Below, piece by piece: positions 16,472 to 25,016 of a stretch of DNA of 64,000 bases; within the stretch, counting starts at the first letter, position 1, and every line of letters begins with the position of its first letter. Made by a program: the position numbers and the translations under genes. The stretch comes from Clostridia bacterium (lineage in GTDB: Bacteria; Bacillota_A; Clostridia; Oscillospirales; Acutalibacteraceae), in the NCBI GenBank assembly GCA_017397065.1, contig JAFQKE010000003.1, positions 16,450 to 80,449 of the forward strand. The letters run 5' to 3'. Below the pieces are notes generated by a model. That model worked only from the letters and a program-made list of their open reading frames with translations, was not told the origin of the DNA and ran no database searches.

Positions 16472-17386
16472 ATGCAGGTTATATGGGATGCAATAAAATC
16501 CTTTTGGGAGCTTATTGTTTATATCGTTACAAATATCCGTATAGTAGATATTTTGGATATTTTGGTCATTGCCTTTCTTATTTATAAATGTATAGATTTT
16601 TTCAGCAAAACTCGTGGTGGTACACTTGTAAAGGGACTTTTGCTGTTGCTTGCTATGGCCCTTATTGCCGATTGGCTGGATATGGTTACGGTGAACTTTT
16701 TAATGGTGCGAGTAATGGATTCGTTGCTTATTGCGGCAGTTATTATCTTTCATCCCGAAATTCGTCGTGCCCTTGAAAGGGTGGGTACCAGTAAGTTGGG
16801 ATTTTTAGGCAAGCAGAGTACACTTAGCGATGAAGATGAGCAAATTGCAAAATGCATCGATGCTGCTTGCAAATCGGCCGGCTCAATGCAGGAGCAAAAA
16901 TGTGGTGCACTTATGGTTTTTGAAAGAACAACACAGCTCGGTGAAATTGTTGCTACAGGAACTTTAATTGATGCTGAGGCAACCTCGCCGCTTATAAGTA
17001 ATGTGTTTTATCCTAAGTCTCCCTTGCATGATGGCGGTATGATTTTAAGACAGGGAAGAATTTATGCCGCCGGTTGTATATTACCGTTAACTCAGAACAG
17101 CGGTCTTAACAAAGAACTAGGCACTCGCCACAGAGCGGCTATTGGTATGAGCGAAAATTCTGATGCGGTTGTTGTGGTTGTTTCAGAAGAAACCGGTATT
17201 ATTTCTCTTGCGGTTAATGGCGAGCTCCGCAGAGGATTTGACGCCATCACGCTGCACAATGAGTTAACCGAGCTTTTGGTTGATTCAAATAACACAAATT
17301 CCGGATTTTTTAGTCGCATTATGGGTGCGTTTGGCAAAAAGAATGTTAATGAGGAAAAATCATCTGAAGATGAAAATAACAAGTAA
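16472..17386 (+). CDS. cdaA: Diadenylate cyclase (c-di-AMP synthase) CdaA
   Basis: Makes cyclic di-AMP from two ATP, controlling potassium and osmotic balance and cell-wall homeostasis. The 304-aa protein has three N-terminal membrane helices (about 12-95) and a DAC domain with the signature LHDGG (186-189 region) and RHR (219-221). The usual DGA motif reads DGG here, a mild change at the metal/ATP site. The start at 16472 is placed by AAAGG upstream; an in-frame ATG at 16406 falls inside the promoter. It is followed 25 nt later by cdaR, its membrane regulator. Confidence 0.94.
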   Translation: MQVIWDAIKSFWELIVYIVTNIRIVDILDILVIAFLIYKCIDFFSKTRGGTLVKGLLLLLAMALIADWLDMVTVNFLMVRVMDSLLIAAVIIFHPEIRRALERVGTSKLGFLGKQSTLSDEDEQIAKCIDAACKSAGSMQEQKCGALMVFERTTQLGEIVATGTLIDAEATSPLISNVFYPKSPLHDGGMILRQGRIYAAGCILPLTQNSGLNKELGTRHRAAIGMSENSDAVVVVVSEETGIISLAVNGELRRGFDAITLHNELTELLVDSNNTNSGFFSRIMGAFGKKNVNEEKSSEDENNK

Positions 17387-17411
17387 TACTTATTAAAAGG
17401 GGGGAAGCATT

Positions 17412-18701
17412 GTGGCCGCCAAAAGGCAAATAAATCTTAGAAGAATTTTTGAAAACAAAAAAATATCTATGATTATTTCAATCATAGCCGCTATTGCGTT
17501 ATGGTTTGTGATAACCATTACAGAATCACCCGATTCTGAAAACACAATATCAGGGCTCAGTGTTTCTATCCCAATAGAGAACACTGTTGTCAGCGAAATG
17601 GGAATGGATATTGTCGGTGATGCCTCGGTTTATACAGCAAGTGTAACGGTAATGGGGCCGGCTTATGTGGTAAGCGACCTTACAGCCGAGGATATTTCGG
17701 TTTCTGCATCAATCTCAAACGTAACAAGTGCTGGCACCTATTCTTTAGAGCTTAAAGCAACAAAGCAGGCGGGGGCAGATGATAATTTTGATATAACCTC
17801 GCTAACACCTAAAACCATAAACGTTAAGTTTGATTATATCGATACAAAGCAGTTTGAGGTATCAGCTCAGGCGGTTGGTCACAAAGCTGCAAGCGGTCTT
17901 GTGGCAGAGCTTCCGTTTATAAGTGATAGTCAAAACGCCGTTTTAAATATTAAGGGGCCCAGAACCGAAATGGAAAAAATTTCCAAGGTTGTGGCTATTG
18001 CCGATGTTAATAAAACACTTAGCGGAACCGAAACCTTTGAGGGCGATTTAAAAATATTAGACGCAAGCGGCAAAGAAATAAAAACAGATAATTTTACAAT
18101 TACTGCGTTGGATGGTGTTTCAGCACCCGATATTAAAGTAACTGTACCGATTTATAAAGAAAAAATAGTGCCCATTGTTGCACAGTTTATAAATCAGCCA
18201 TATGTATTTTTAAATCAAAGATTACCCCATACGTTGGAATACGTATCCTTGCTTATCAGCGGACCGCCCGAGGCCATTGATAAAATCAAAGAGGTTAAGC
18301 TAAGTGAGATTGATTTCCGTCAGATAACGGGTAATAATCAAGAGTTCGAAACCACTCTAATCATTCCCGAGGGTGTAAAAAATAAGGATAATATTGAAAC
18401 TGTAAAGGTGAAAATTACAGGCCTGAAAGATTACACAATTAAAACCTTTAGTGTTACAAAAATTTCAATTTCAGATGCAGTAACCTCTACAAAGGCAAAG
18501 CTTACAAGAGAAATCAGAAATGTTAAAATTATGGGTCCTAAGGATGTTTTAAGCAAGATTTCTTCATCAGATTTAGTTGCTGAAGTAGACCTTCAGGGTC
18601 TTGAGTCGGGCGAGCATACCGTTTCGGCAAATATTGTATGCAAAGGTACTGAAAATGTATGGCAGATTGGCGAATATACGGCATCTGTAAATATTTTTTA
18701 G
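17412..18701 (+). CDS. cdaR: YbbR-domain protein CdaR, regulator of CdaA
   Basis: Extracytoplasmic regulator of the c-di-AMP cyclase. The 429-aa protein has one N-terminal membrane helix (about 18-36: ISMIISIIAAIALWFVITI) and then tandem YbbR repeats made of beta-rich segments of about 85-90 residues (for example KFDYIDTKQFEVSAQAVG and the later VNKTLSGTETF region). The start is a GTG preceded by a strong GGGGGGAAG ribosome site. Gene order cdaA-cdaR is the standard Firmicutes arrangement; glmM, which often follows, is absent here. A terminator follows at 18769-18810. Confidence 0.9.
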   Translation: MAAKRQINLRRIFENKKISMIISIIAAIALWFVITITESPDSENTISGLSVSIPIENTVVSEMGMDIVGDASVYTASVTVMGPAYVVSDLTAEDISVSASISNVTSAGTYSLELKATKQAGADDNFDITSLTPKTINVKFDYIDTKQFEVSAQAVGHKAASGLVAELPFISDSQNAVLNIKGPRTEMEKISKVVAIADVNKTLSGTETFEGDLKILDASGKEIKTDNFTITALDGVSAPDIKVTVPIYKEKIVPIVAQFINQPYVFLNQRLPHTLEYVSLLISGPPEAIDKIKEVKLSEIDFRQITGNNQEFETTLIIPEGVKNKDNIETVKVKITGLKDYTIKTFSVTKISISDAVTSTKAKLTREIRNVKIMGPKDVLSKISSSDLVAEVDLQGLESGEHTVSANIVCKGTENVWQIGEYTASVNIF

Positions 18702-18768
18702 TGTGTATAATGCTTTTTGAAAAATAAGCGTAGTTGTCAGATGTAATATGTAACCAAACTTAAAAAAT

Positions 18769-18810
18769 GCCCATCCTTCAAATGGCGCCAGCCTACAAGG
18801 GTGGGCTTTT
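18769..18810 (+). terminator. cdaR terminator
   Basis: 10-bp stem with one wobble pair, GCCCATCCTT (18769-18778) with AAGGGTGGGC (18797-18806), then TTTT. The 18-nt loop contains the palindrome TGGCGCCA. Confidence 0.75.
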
Positions 18811-18858
18811 AAATCACATAAAAAACTTTAATGACATAATATGGCTTGAGGTGATTTT

Positions 18859-19167
18859 ATGTGGATGATTATATCGGTTTGTTTTGTTACAGTTACAGCT
18901 ATTTTGGGCATAACTGAAATACTCCGCAGATTTTGGCTTTTTATTATGCGTCCTAAGGATTCACCGTCGGCGATTATGGTGGTGTATCTTAAGGAGGATA
19001 TTGCCATTCAGCAGCTCAGGTATGCAATTGAATTTATCTCGTGGGAAAAGCAGGGCGATTTTTCTTTACTTGCAGTTGTTACAAATAGGTTAAGCGAAGA
19101 AACTTTTTTAAAGGTTAAAAAAATAATAGACAGTCGAAATGACGTGATTCTTTTTACGGATTTATAA
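18859..19167 (+). CDS. Hypothetical single-TM protein
   Basis: I do not recognise a family. The 102-aa protein has one N-terminal membrane helix (about 3-20) followed by Arg-rich flanks (LRRFWLFIMRP), which suggests the remainder lies in the cytoplasm. That soluble part has alternating hydrophobic residues (SAIMVVYLKEDI, FSLLAVVTNRLS, DVILFTDL), compatible with a small alpha/beta fold. It has a GAGGTGA ribosome site and ends 18 nt before recD2, so it is probably in the same operon. Confidence 0.7.
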   Translation: MWMIISVCFVTVTAILGITEILRRFWLFIMRPKDSPSAIMVVYLKEDIAIQQLRYAIEFISWEKQGDFSLLAVVTNRLSEETFLKVKKIIDSRNDVILFTDL

Positions 19168-19185
19168 AAACAAAGGAGGGGTAAT

Positions 19186-21408
19186 ATGTCGGCTGAGAAT
19201 ATATCGCAGAACATCGAAAAACTAAACGGCTCGGTTGAGCATATTACATATACCAATAATTCAAACGGCTATACCGTTGCTGTTTTAAAAACCAATGACG
19301 ATTTTATAACAATTGTTGGCATAATGCCATTTTTGGCGGTTGGCGACTGTATTGAGGTTACCGGAAAAATGGATTTTCACCCCACCTATGGTGAGCAGTT
19401 TAAGGTTTCCTCTTTTGAAAAAGCCGCCCCATCAGATACCGCTTCAATCCTGCGATATCTTTCATCGGGTGCAATTCGTGGTGTGGGTCCCTCCACCGCC
19501 CGCAATATTGTAGAGAGGTTTGGCGACAGTGCACTCCAGATAATTGAGAATGAGCCCGAACGCCTTTCGGAAATCCGTGGAATTTCTTTAGATAAAGCGC
19601 TTAAAATAGCCGAGGAATATCACAAGCAGTTTGGTGTTCGTGATGTAATGCTTTTTTTAAATCCCTTTCGCATTTCTCCCGAGGGGGCACTTAAGGTTTT
19701 TAATTCTCTTGGGTCTAACGCAACCGAAATAATAAGAAATAATCCTTATGTTTTGTGCTGTGAGGGTATAGGCTTTTCCTTTGAAAAAGCCGAGGAAATA
19801 TCATCATATTTTGCCGTTCCAAAGAATAGCGATTTTCGGATTTCTGCAGGCCTTGAATATGTGTTAAAGCACAATCTCTCAAACGGTCACACCTGCCTTC
19901 CCAGAAGCAAATTGGTTTCTACCGCCGCACGGCTTTTAGAGTGTGAGATTTCAGAGGTGGATGCTATTTGTGATGAAATGTTAAAGGCGTTGCAGTTGCG
20001 CCTTTTTGTGAATGAGGAGCAGGAATTTATTGCTCTGCCTCAGTATTTTATGGCAGAGGATTTTGTTGCGAGCAGACTCTCTGTAATGCTGAGATACGCA
20101 CCACCTGCTGAGCTTTTGGCTGATTTGGAGATTCAGATTATTGAGCAAAGCGAGCATATTGAGTATGAGGAGCTTCAAAAAACTGCCATAAAAACCGCAG
20201 TTACAAAGGGTGTAACAATTTTAACCGGCGGGCCGGGTACAGGAAAAACCACCACCCTTAATGCTATAATTAAAATACTGAAAACAAAAGATTTAAGCAT
20301 TGCTCTTGCGGCTCCAACCGGGCGTGCTGCCAAAAGAATGAGCGAGCTTACGGGCTGTGAGGCAAAAACAATCCACCGCCTTTTGGAGGTTGAGTGGAAC
20401 GAATCTGATACCCATGTTTTTGCACGCAACGAAAAAAATCCACTTCCGTACGACGTTGTTATTATTGACGAGATGTCAATGGTGGACATCATTCTTTTTG
20501 AGGCACTTTTAAGGGCAATAAGGCTGGGCACCAGAATCATTATGGTAGGTGATTCCGATCAGCTTCCAAGTGTTGGGGCGGGTAATGTTTTGGCGGATAT
20601 TATTGCGTCTAAAACGGTGCCGGTTGTGGCTCTCACAAAGGTTTTCAGGCAGGCTATGGAAAGTCTTATCGTTGCCAACGCTCACAGAATAATTGCGGGC
20701 GAGGAGCCGGAGCTTTCATCAAAAACATCCGACTTTTTTATGCTTCAGAATTATAAAGCTGCCTCAGCGGCCGAACTTGTTGTGGATTTAGTCGCAAAAC
20801 GATTGCCAAATGCATATAATTTTGAACCCTTTACAGATATTCAGGTGCTATGCCCCTCCAAAATGATGGAGCTAGGTAGCATAAATCTTAATAATTTGCT
20901 TCAGGATAGACTTAATCCTACAAAGAAAAAGCAGAATAAAATCACCTTCAAGAATTTTGAGCTTCGTGAGGGCGATAAGGTTATGCAAATTAAAAATAAT
21001 TATGATATTATGTGGACGAGCGATAGCGGCGAAGAGGGCAGCGGTGTTTTCAATGGTGATATTGGCATTTTAGAAACTGTGGACACCAAAAACTCTCTTT
21101 TGAAAATCAGATTTGATGATAAAGTGGCTATATATTACAGCGAAAATGTAAACGAACTTGAGCTTGCCTATGCTATGACAATACATAAAAGTCAGGGTAG
21201 CGAGTTCGATTGTGCTATTATTCCGGTGCTCGATGCACCATCAAAGCTTTTGTACCGTAATCTTTTATATACGGCTGTTACCCGTGCAAAAAAGCTCCTT
21301 ATTATTGTAGGCAGTAAAGAGGTTTTGCTCTCAATGGTGGAAAATAATCGCAAAAGCCTTAGATATACATTATTAAACAAACGGTTAAAAGATGCATTCG
21401 CTGATTGA
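19186..21408 (+). CDS. recD2: RecD2-type DNA helicase
   Basis: Superfamily 1B 5'-3' DNA helicase involved in repair and replication-fork stability in bacteria lacking RecBC. The 740-aa protein has an N-terminal OB-like and helix-hairpin-helix region (IRGVGPSTARNIVERFG), Walker A GGPGTGKT (348-355), the Walker B-like VVIIDEMSM, GDSDQLPSVGAGN, and the C-terminal AYAMTIHKSQGSEF and YTAVTRAKK motifs. This is the RecD2/YrrC domain order. AAAGGAGGGG precedes the ATG. Its 3' end overlaps comFC by 17 nt. Confidence 0.95.
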   Translation: MSAENISQNIEKLNGSVEHITYTNNSNGYTVAVLKTNDDFITIVGIMPFLAVGDCIEVTGKMDFHPTYGEQFKVSSFEKAAPSDTASILRYLSSGAIRGVGPSTARNIVERFGDSALQIIENEPERLSEIRGISLDKALKIAEEYHKQFGVRDVMLFLNPFRISPEGALKVFNSLGSNATEIIRNNPYVLCCEGIGFSFEKAEEISSYFAVPKNSDFRISAGLEYVLKHNLSNGHTCLPRSKLVSTAARLLECEISEVDAICDEMLKALQLRLFVNEEQEFIALPQYFMAEDFVASRLSVMLRYAPPAELLADLEIQIIEQSEHIEYEELQKTAIKTAVTKGVTILTGGPGTGKTTTLNAIIKILKTKDLSIALAAPTGRAAKRMSELTGCEAKTIHRLLEVEWNESDTHVFARNEKNPLPYDVVIIDEMSMVDIILFEALLRAIRLGTRIIMVGDSDQLPSVGAGNVLADIIASKTVPVVALTKVFRQAMESLIVANAHRIIAGEEPELSSKTSDFFMLQNYKAASAAELVVDLVAKRLPNAYNFEPFTDIQVLCPSKMMELGSINLNNLLQDRLNPTKKKQNKITFKNFELREGDKVMQIKNNYDIMWTSDSGEEGSGVFNGDIGILETVDTKNSLLKIRFDDKVAIYYSENVNELELAYAMTIHKSQGSEFDCAIIPVLDAPSKLLYRNLLYTAVTRAKKLLIIVGSKEVLLSMVENNRKSLRYTLLNKRLKDAFAD

Positions 21409-22138
21409 TTTTTTTGAAAAAGCTGTAAATATAATATATCCACCGCATTGCTTGGGCTGTAACAAGCTCATAACGCAAAAATACTTTTGTGATGACTGCA
21501 AGGAGCTCATTAACCATATAACTGTAAAAACCTGTCCCAAATGTGGCTTGCCTAACAAGCAATGTGTCTGCAGGTGGAATTTTTATTATTTTGATGAGAA
21601 TATAGCTTGTCTTGAATCCGATGAAGCCACCAAAACATCTTTTTACTCATTTAAATTCAGGGGAAATTATGTCGGGGGACGATACTTTGCATCAGAGATG
21701 GCAGAAAGAATCAAAAATCATCCTTTTTATTATGATATAGATTTAGTTACTTCGGTTCCATCTCATAAATCTGCACTTCGCAAACGTGGTTATGATCAGG
21801 TTAAGGTATTGGCAAAGAATATTTCTAAAATAATTCAAAGGGAGTATGTATCACTGCTCTGCCAGCCTAAAAAATCTCCAAAACAGCACGAAACCACCGA
21901 AATTTCAGAGCGATTTGAAAATGTTGTAAATAAATATACAGCAAGGAAAAATGAATACATAAAGAATAAAACAATTTTGTTAGTGGATGATATAAAAACA
22001 ACCGGTGCAACCCTCAGTCAGTGTGCAAGGGAACTTAAACTTGCAGGTGCTAAAAGAGTTATAGCAATCTCCGCACTTACGGTGTATCCAAAAAAGAAGA
22101 ACAACGAATCGAAAAATTTTGATTATATGGAGTTTTAG
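21392..22138 (+). CDS. comFC: ComF-family phosphoribosyltransferase-like protein
   Basis: A 248-aa protein with an N-terminal zinc-ribbon pair (cysteines 20/23, 33/36, 48/51 and 58/60) and a C-terminal phosphoribosyltransferase fold with the PRPP-loop motif VDDIKTTGAT (198-207). ComFC is needed for DNA uptake in competent Firmicutes, but it is also widely retained in species not known to be competent, so transformation cannot be inferred from it alone. No comFA gene is adjacent. It begins inside the end of recD2, which implies translational coupling. It is followed by the promoter of the mreB-like gene. Confidence 0.9.
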   Translation: MHSLIDFFEKAVNIIYPPHCLGCNKLITQKYFCDDCKELINHITVKTCPKCGLPNKQCVCRWNFYYFDENIACLESDEATKTSFYSFKFRGNYVGGRYFASEMAERIKNHPFYYDIDLVTSVPSHKSALRKRGYDQVKVLAKNISKIIQREYVSLLCQPKKSPKQHETTEISERFENVVNKYTARKNEYIKNKTILLVDDIKTTGATLSQCARELKLAGAKRVIAISALTVYPKKKNNESKNFDYMEF

Positions 22139-22165
22139 GCTGTTTTTGTTATAAATAAAAATCGG

Positions 22166-22194
22166 TTGAAAAATAAATCTTTTTGTTGTAAAAT
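22166..22194 (+). promoter_or_regulatory. Promoter of the mreB-like gene
   Basis: -35 TTGAAA (22166-22171), a 17-bp spacer, -10 TAAAAT (22189-22194). Confidence 0.65.
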
Positions 22195-22230
22195 AAAAAT
22201 AATAGCAGTTAGTGAAAGTAGGGAATTAGT

Positions 22231-23256
22231 ATGGCTACCAATATTGCAATAGATATAGGTACGAGTAAAATCGTTTTATTATCGGGCAATAAAATAGTTT
22301 TGGAGCTACCTAGCGTGGTTACTGTGGATACAGATACAAGGGAGCCTATTTATTTTGGTGAAAAGGCCTTTGAAACCATCGGTCGCACGCCGGATAGTCT
22401 CACCTGTGTTTTCCCCATTCAGCGAAGCGTTATTGCCGATTATGATGTGGCAGAAAGTATGCTGAAAGAATATATGACAACTGCTTTTGGCAATAGAATT
22501 ATAAAGCCAAGGGTTATGGTTGTTATGCCGAGCGGTGTTACGGCAATGCAGCACCACTCGGTTGCTGATGTTGTTGAGGCATCCGGCGGAAGAAATGCCC
22601 AGACTATTGAGGCACCGCTTGCGGTAGCAGTAGGTCTTGGACTGGATCTTAACACACCAAAGGGTAGTATGATTATTGATATGGGTGCCGGCACAACCGA
22701 TGCCGCAACCCTCTCTATGGGCGGTATTGCCGCCTGCGATTCCATACCCGTTGCTTCAAGAGATTTTGATGAGGAAATAATTAAGTACGTTAAAAGAAAT
22801 TATAATATTCTAATAGGTCTTGCAACCGCCGAGCAGATAAAAAAGAAAATCGGCACCGCAATAGAGCATACCTTGGAGATTGCTGTTACCGTTAAAGGTC
22901 GACATCTTCAAACAGGTCTTCCAACCTCTTTTGAAATTACTTCAAGCGAGGTCTATGAGGCTATAAGTGAAAAATGCTATGCAATAATCAGCGGAATACG
23001 CCGTGTTATTGAAAAAACTCCACCCGATTTGGTGGCAGATATTATGAATGACGGCATTTATCTTACGGGTGGCGGTTCTTTGCTTGGTGGATTTAATAAG
23101 CTTTTAGAAAACTGCATCGGAACAAAGGTGCACGTAACGCCCGATCCGTTGCACACCGCTGTAAAAGGGGCTGCTGCAGCTCTTAAAATGCCTGATTTGC
23201 TTAAAAATGTTGATTATCAATACCGTTCTATTCAGGAACTTAAAATAGAGGGATAA
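22231..23256 (+). CDS. MreB/Mbl-family actin homologue
   Basis: Filament-forming ATPase that guides lateral cell-wall synthesis. The 341-aa protein shows the actin-fold motifs: phosphate 1 (AIDIGTSKIVLL near 6-17), phosphate 2 (IIDMGAGTTDAA) and the adenosine loop (IYLTGGGSLLGG). It is of normal length. It is not next to mreC-mreD, and the N-terminal sequence is shorter than usual before the phosphate-1 loop, so it may be a paralogue (Mbl or MreBH type) and not the main MreB. The next gene starts 3 nt after its stop. Confidence 0.9.
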   Translation: MATNIAIDIGTSKIVLLSGNKIVLELPSVVTVDTDTREPIYFGEKAFETIGRTPDSLTCVFPIQRSVIADYDVAESMLKEYMTTAFGNRIIKPRVMVVMPSGVTAMQHHSVADVVEASGGRNAQTIEAPLAVAVGLGLDLNTPKGSMIIDMGAGTTDAATLSMGGIAACDSIPVASRDFDEEIIKYVKRNYNILIGLATAEQIKKKIGTAIEHTLEIAVTVKGRHLQTGLPTSFEITSSEVYEAISEKCYAIISGIRRVIEKTPPDLVADIMNDGIYLTGGGSLLGGFNKLLENCIGTKVHVTPDPLHTAVKGAAAALKMPDLLKNVDYQYRSIQELKIEG

Positions 23257-23259
23257 TTT

Positions 23260-23957
23260 ATGAAAATTCATTTTTTAGGCACAGGTGCCGCCGATTGGAA
23301 TATTGAAAAGGATAAGTCAAATCCCGAATATCGTCGCAACAGTAGTATTTTAATAAATGATACTCTGCTTGTTGATCCCGGTTCTTGCATTTTTGAGTTT
23401 GAGCAGACCTTTGGTTATAAAGAACTTTATAAAGATGTAAAAAACATTGTCTGCACTCATAAGCACTCCGACCATTATAATCCCGATACTGTGAGCCGTT
23501 TGGGGCTGGAGGTTACTGAGCTTGCCCTTTTTGAGCCAACCGAGGTAGGGGATTTTATAATAACCGCCCTGCCTGCAAATCATAAAACGGCCGATGACCC
23601 ACGCCATTTAATAATTGAAGAAAAATCAAGCGGCAAACGCTTTTTTATGGATTAGACGGTGCTTGGCTTACCTATGAAACAGCAAAATATATGCGTAAGT
23701 TCAGTTATGATTTAATGCTTTTTGATGCAACCCTTGGCAGTAAAGAGGACTTGGGCGGCGTTTTGGATTATCGCATTTTTGAACATAACAGCTTAGAGAT
23801 GGTTGAGCTTCTTTGTAACACCTTTAAAAATAACTGTAGCTTTTTCTATATTTCACATATGGCAAAAACCTTACACAGAAATCACAAAGAACTCAGCGAT
23901 TATATGCAAACAAAAGGAATAAATGTGGCATATGATAACCACATTGTGGAAATATAA
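23260..23957 (+). pseudogene. Metallo-beta-lactamase-fold hydrolase, split by a frameshift
   Basis: The first part (23260-23655) starts MKIHFLGTGAADW and contains the metal motif THKHSDH. It stops right after KRFFMD, within a run of six T at 23642-23647. One extra T would give KRFFYGLDGAW and continue in the frame of 23691-23957, which supplies the rest of the fold (LMLFDATLG, FYISHMAKT...NVAYD). Together they would encode about 232 residues. It is most simply a one-base deletion in a homopolymer, either real or an assembly error; recent inactivation fits the otherwise intact sequence. The intact family is PhnP/YycJ-like MBL hydrolases. It lies 3 nt after the mreB-like gene and 3 nt before the next small gene. 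Confidence 0.8.
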
Positions 23958-23960
23958 ATT

Positions 23961-24158
23961 ATGAATAACAAAAGCAAAAAACAACCAACAAATTGTGAGC
24001 AATGCGCCTACTTTATGTATGATGATGAGTACGATTGTGATGTCTGCTCAATAAATCTGGATGAGGACGAGCTTATCCGTTTTATGAGCGGCTCAGATTA
24101 TAACTGTCCGTATTTCAAGTTTTACGATGAGTATAAAATGGTCAGAAAACAGAATTAG
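23961..24158 (+). CDS. Small four-Cys protein (DUF6472-like)
   Basis: A 65-aa acidic protein with cysteines arranged as CEQC, CDVC and a later NCPYF, followed by FYDEYKMVRKQN. The pattern looks like the DUF6472 family of small putative zinc-binding Clostridia proteins, but that name is from memory and not certain. Function is unknown. It sits between the MBL-fold gene and a low-molecular-weight phosphatase with gaps of only 3 and 8 nt, so it belongs to the same transcript. Confidence 0.75.
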   Translation: MNNKSKKQPTNCEQCAYFMYDDEYDCDVCSINLDEDELIRFMSGSDYNCPYFKFYDEYKMVRKQN

Positions 24159-24166
24159 AGGTATAT

Positions 24167-24604
24167 ATGACAAAAATCTTATTTTTATGCCACGGCAATA
24201 TTTGTCGCAGTCCTATGGCGGAATACGTAATGAAGTATCTTGCGAAAGATAGAGATGATATTCACATCGAATCGAAAGCTGTATCGACCGAGGAAATAGG
24301 CAATTCTATTTATCCGCCGGCCGCAAGAACTCTTAAAAAGCATAACATTCCTTTTGGCAGTCACAGTGCCCGCCAAATTAAAAAAGAGGATTATAATAAT
24401 TTTGATTACATTGTTGTAATGGAGGATTATAATCTTCCCCGTCTTTTTAGGATTTTGGGGGACGACCCACAAAATAAGGTTAGTAAATTGCTTGACTTCA
24501 CAACTACCCCCGGTGATATTGAGGACCCTTGGTACACCGGTAATTTTGAAAAGGTTTTTGAGCAGATAACGCTGGGATGTAAAGGTCTTTTAGAAAGAAT
24601 ATAG
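24167..24604 (+). CDS. Low-molecular-weight protein phosphatase (YwlE/YfkJ-like)
   Basis: A 145-aa cysteine phosphatase acting on phosphotyrosine or phosphoarginine. The P-loop CHGNICRS begins at C8 and the general-acid loop is DPWYTGNF near residue 117. The residue after the P-loop Gly-Asn is Ile; the second enzyme of this class at 27763 has Thr (CTGNTCRS) at that place, which in Bacillus YwlE marks phosphoarginine specificity. This copy is therefore more likely a tyrosine phosphatase. It ends an operon that starts at the mreB-like gene, and a strong terminator follows. Confidence 0.9.
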   Translation: MTKILFLCHGNICRSPMAEYVMKYLAKDRDDIHIESKAVSTEEIGNSIYPPAARTLKKHNIPFGSHSARQIKKEDYNNFDYIVVMEDYNLPRLFRILGDDPQNKVSKLLDFTTTPGDIEDPWYTGNFEKVFEQITLGCKGLLERI

Positions 24605-24606
24605 TT

Positions 24607-24638
24607 AAACGGCTACCTCATTTGAGGTAGCCGTTTTT
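24607..24638 (+). terminator. Terminator after the phosphatase gene
   Basis: 13-bp perfect stem AAACGGCTACCTC (24607-24619) with 24624-24636, loop ATTT, then T-tract. Confidence 0.9.
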
Positions 24639-24689
24639 GTTATGTATTTTGATAAATTGTTGTTTGACGTGCGGATTTCGGGTTTTACC

Positions 24690-24715
24690 GTAGGGGTCGG
24701 CGCCTCGACGACCCG
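24690..24715 (+). repeat. GTAGGGG repeat, family 3, copy 1
   Basis: 26-nt block starting GTAGGGGTCGGCGCC and ending GACGACCCG, imperfectly palindromic. A diverged inverted copy lies at 24812-24837 in the same gap. Confidence 0.65.
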
Positions 24716-24811
24716 TTGATTTTCGCAAAAAAGGAAATTCACTTTTATTAAAAAATATGGTGTCAATACAAAAAATCAATGTTTAAAATTCAAAGATTGC
24801 GTTAATTTTTA

Positions 24812-24837
24812 GGGATGTCGTGGGCGCCATCCCCTAC
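24812..24837 (-). repeat. GTAGGGG repeat, family 3, copy 2 (inverted)
   Basis: On the minus strand it begins GTAGGGGATGGCGCC and ends ACATCCC. The first seven bases and the GGCGCC core match copy 1; the stem bases differ but still pair. Confidence 0.65.
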
Positions 24838-24840
24838 ACG

Positions 24841-24865
24841 TTTGAAAGGCGTTCCGCCTTTCAAA
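24841..24865. repeat. Perfect GC-rich hairpin
   Basis: 11-bp perfect stem TTTGAAAGGCG (24841-24851) with CGCCTTTCAAA (24855-24865), loop TTC, no U-tract. It lies against repeat family 3 copy 2 and may be part of the same element. Confidence 0.6.
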
Positions 24866-24954
24866 CAACAATTTATATGGACGCAGGGGAGGAGTTACGC
24901 CAGGTTAAAAAACCTGTTCGTAATAAAAAATACGAAAATTTTTCGCAAAAGGTA

Positions 24955-24983
24955 GTGACAAATTAGTTTATTTTTGGTATAAT
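24955..24983 (+). promoter_or_regulatory. polA promoter
   Basis: -35 GTGACA (24955-24960), a 17-bp spacer, -10 TATAAT (24978-24983). The rest of this gap (24639-24954) holds repeats and small hairpins but no gene. Confidence 0.75.
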
Positions 24984-25016
24984 AATTAGGTATTTAAATT
25001 ATGGAGTGTATTTTCT

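Noticed and set aside
23636..23660. Programmed -1 frameshift in the MBL-fold gene
   Set aside because: The zero-frame context C TTT TTT A is not a good X XXY YYZ heptamer and I saw no strong downstream hairpin, so a simple deletion is preferred.
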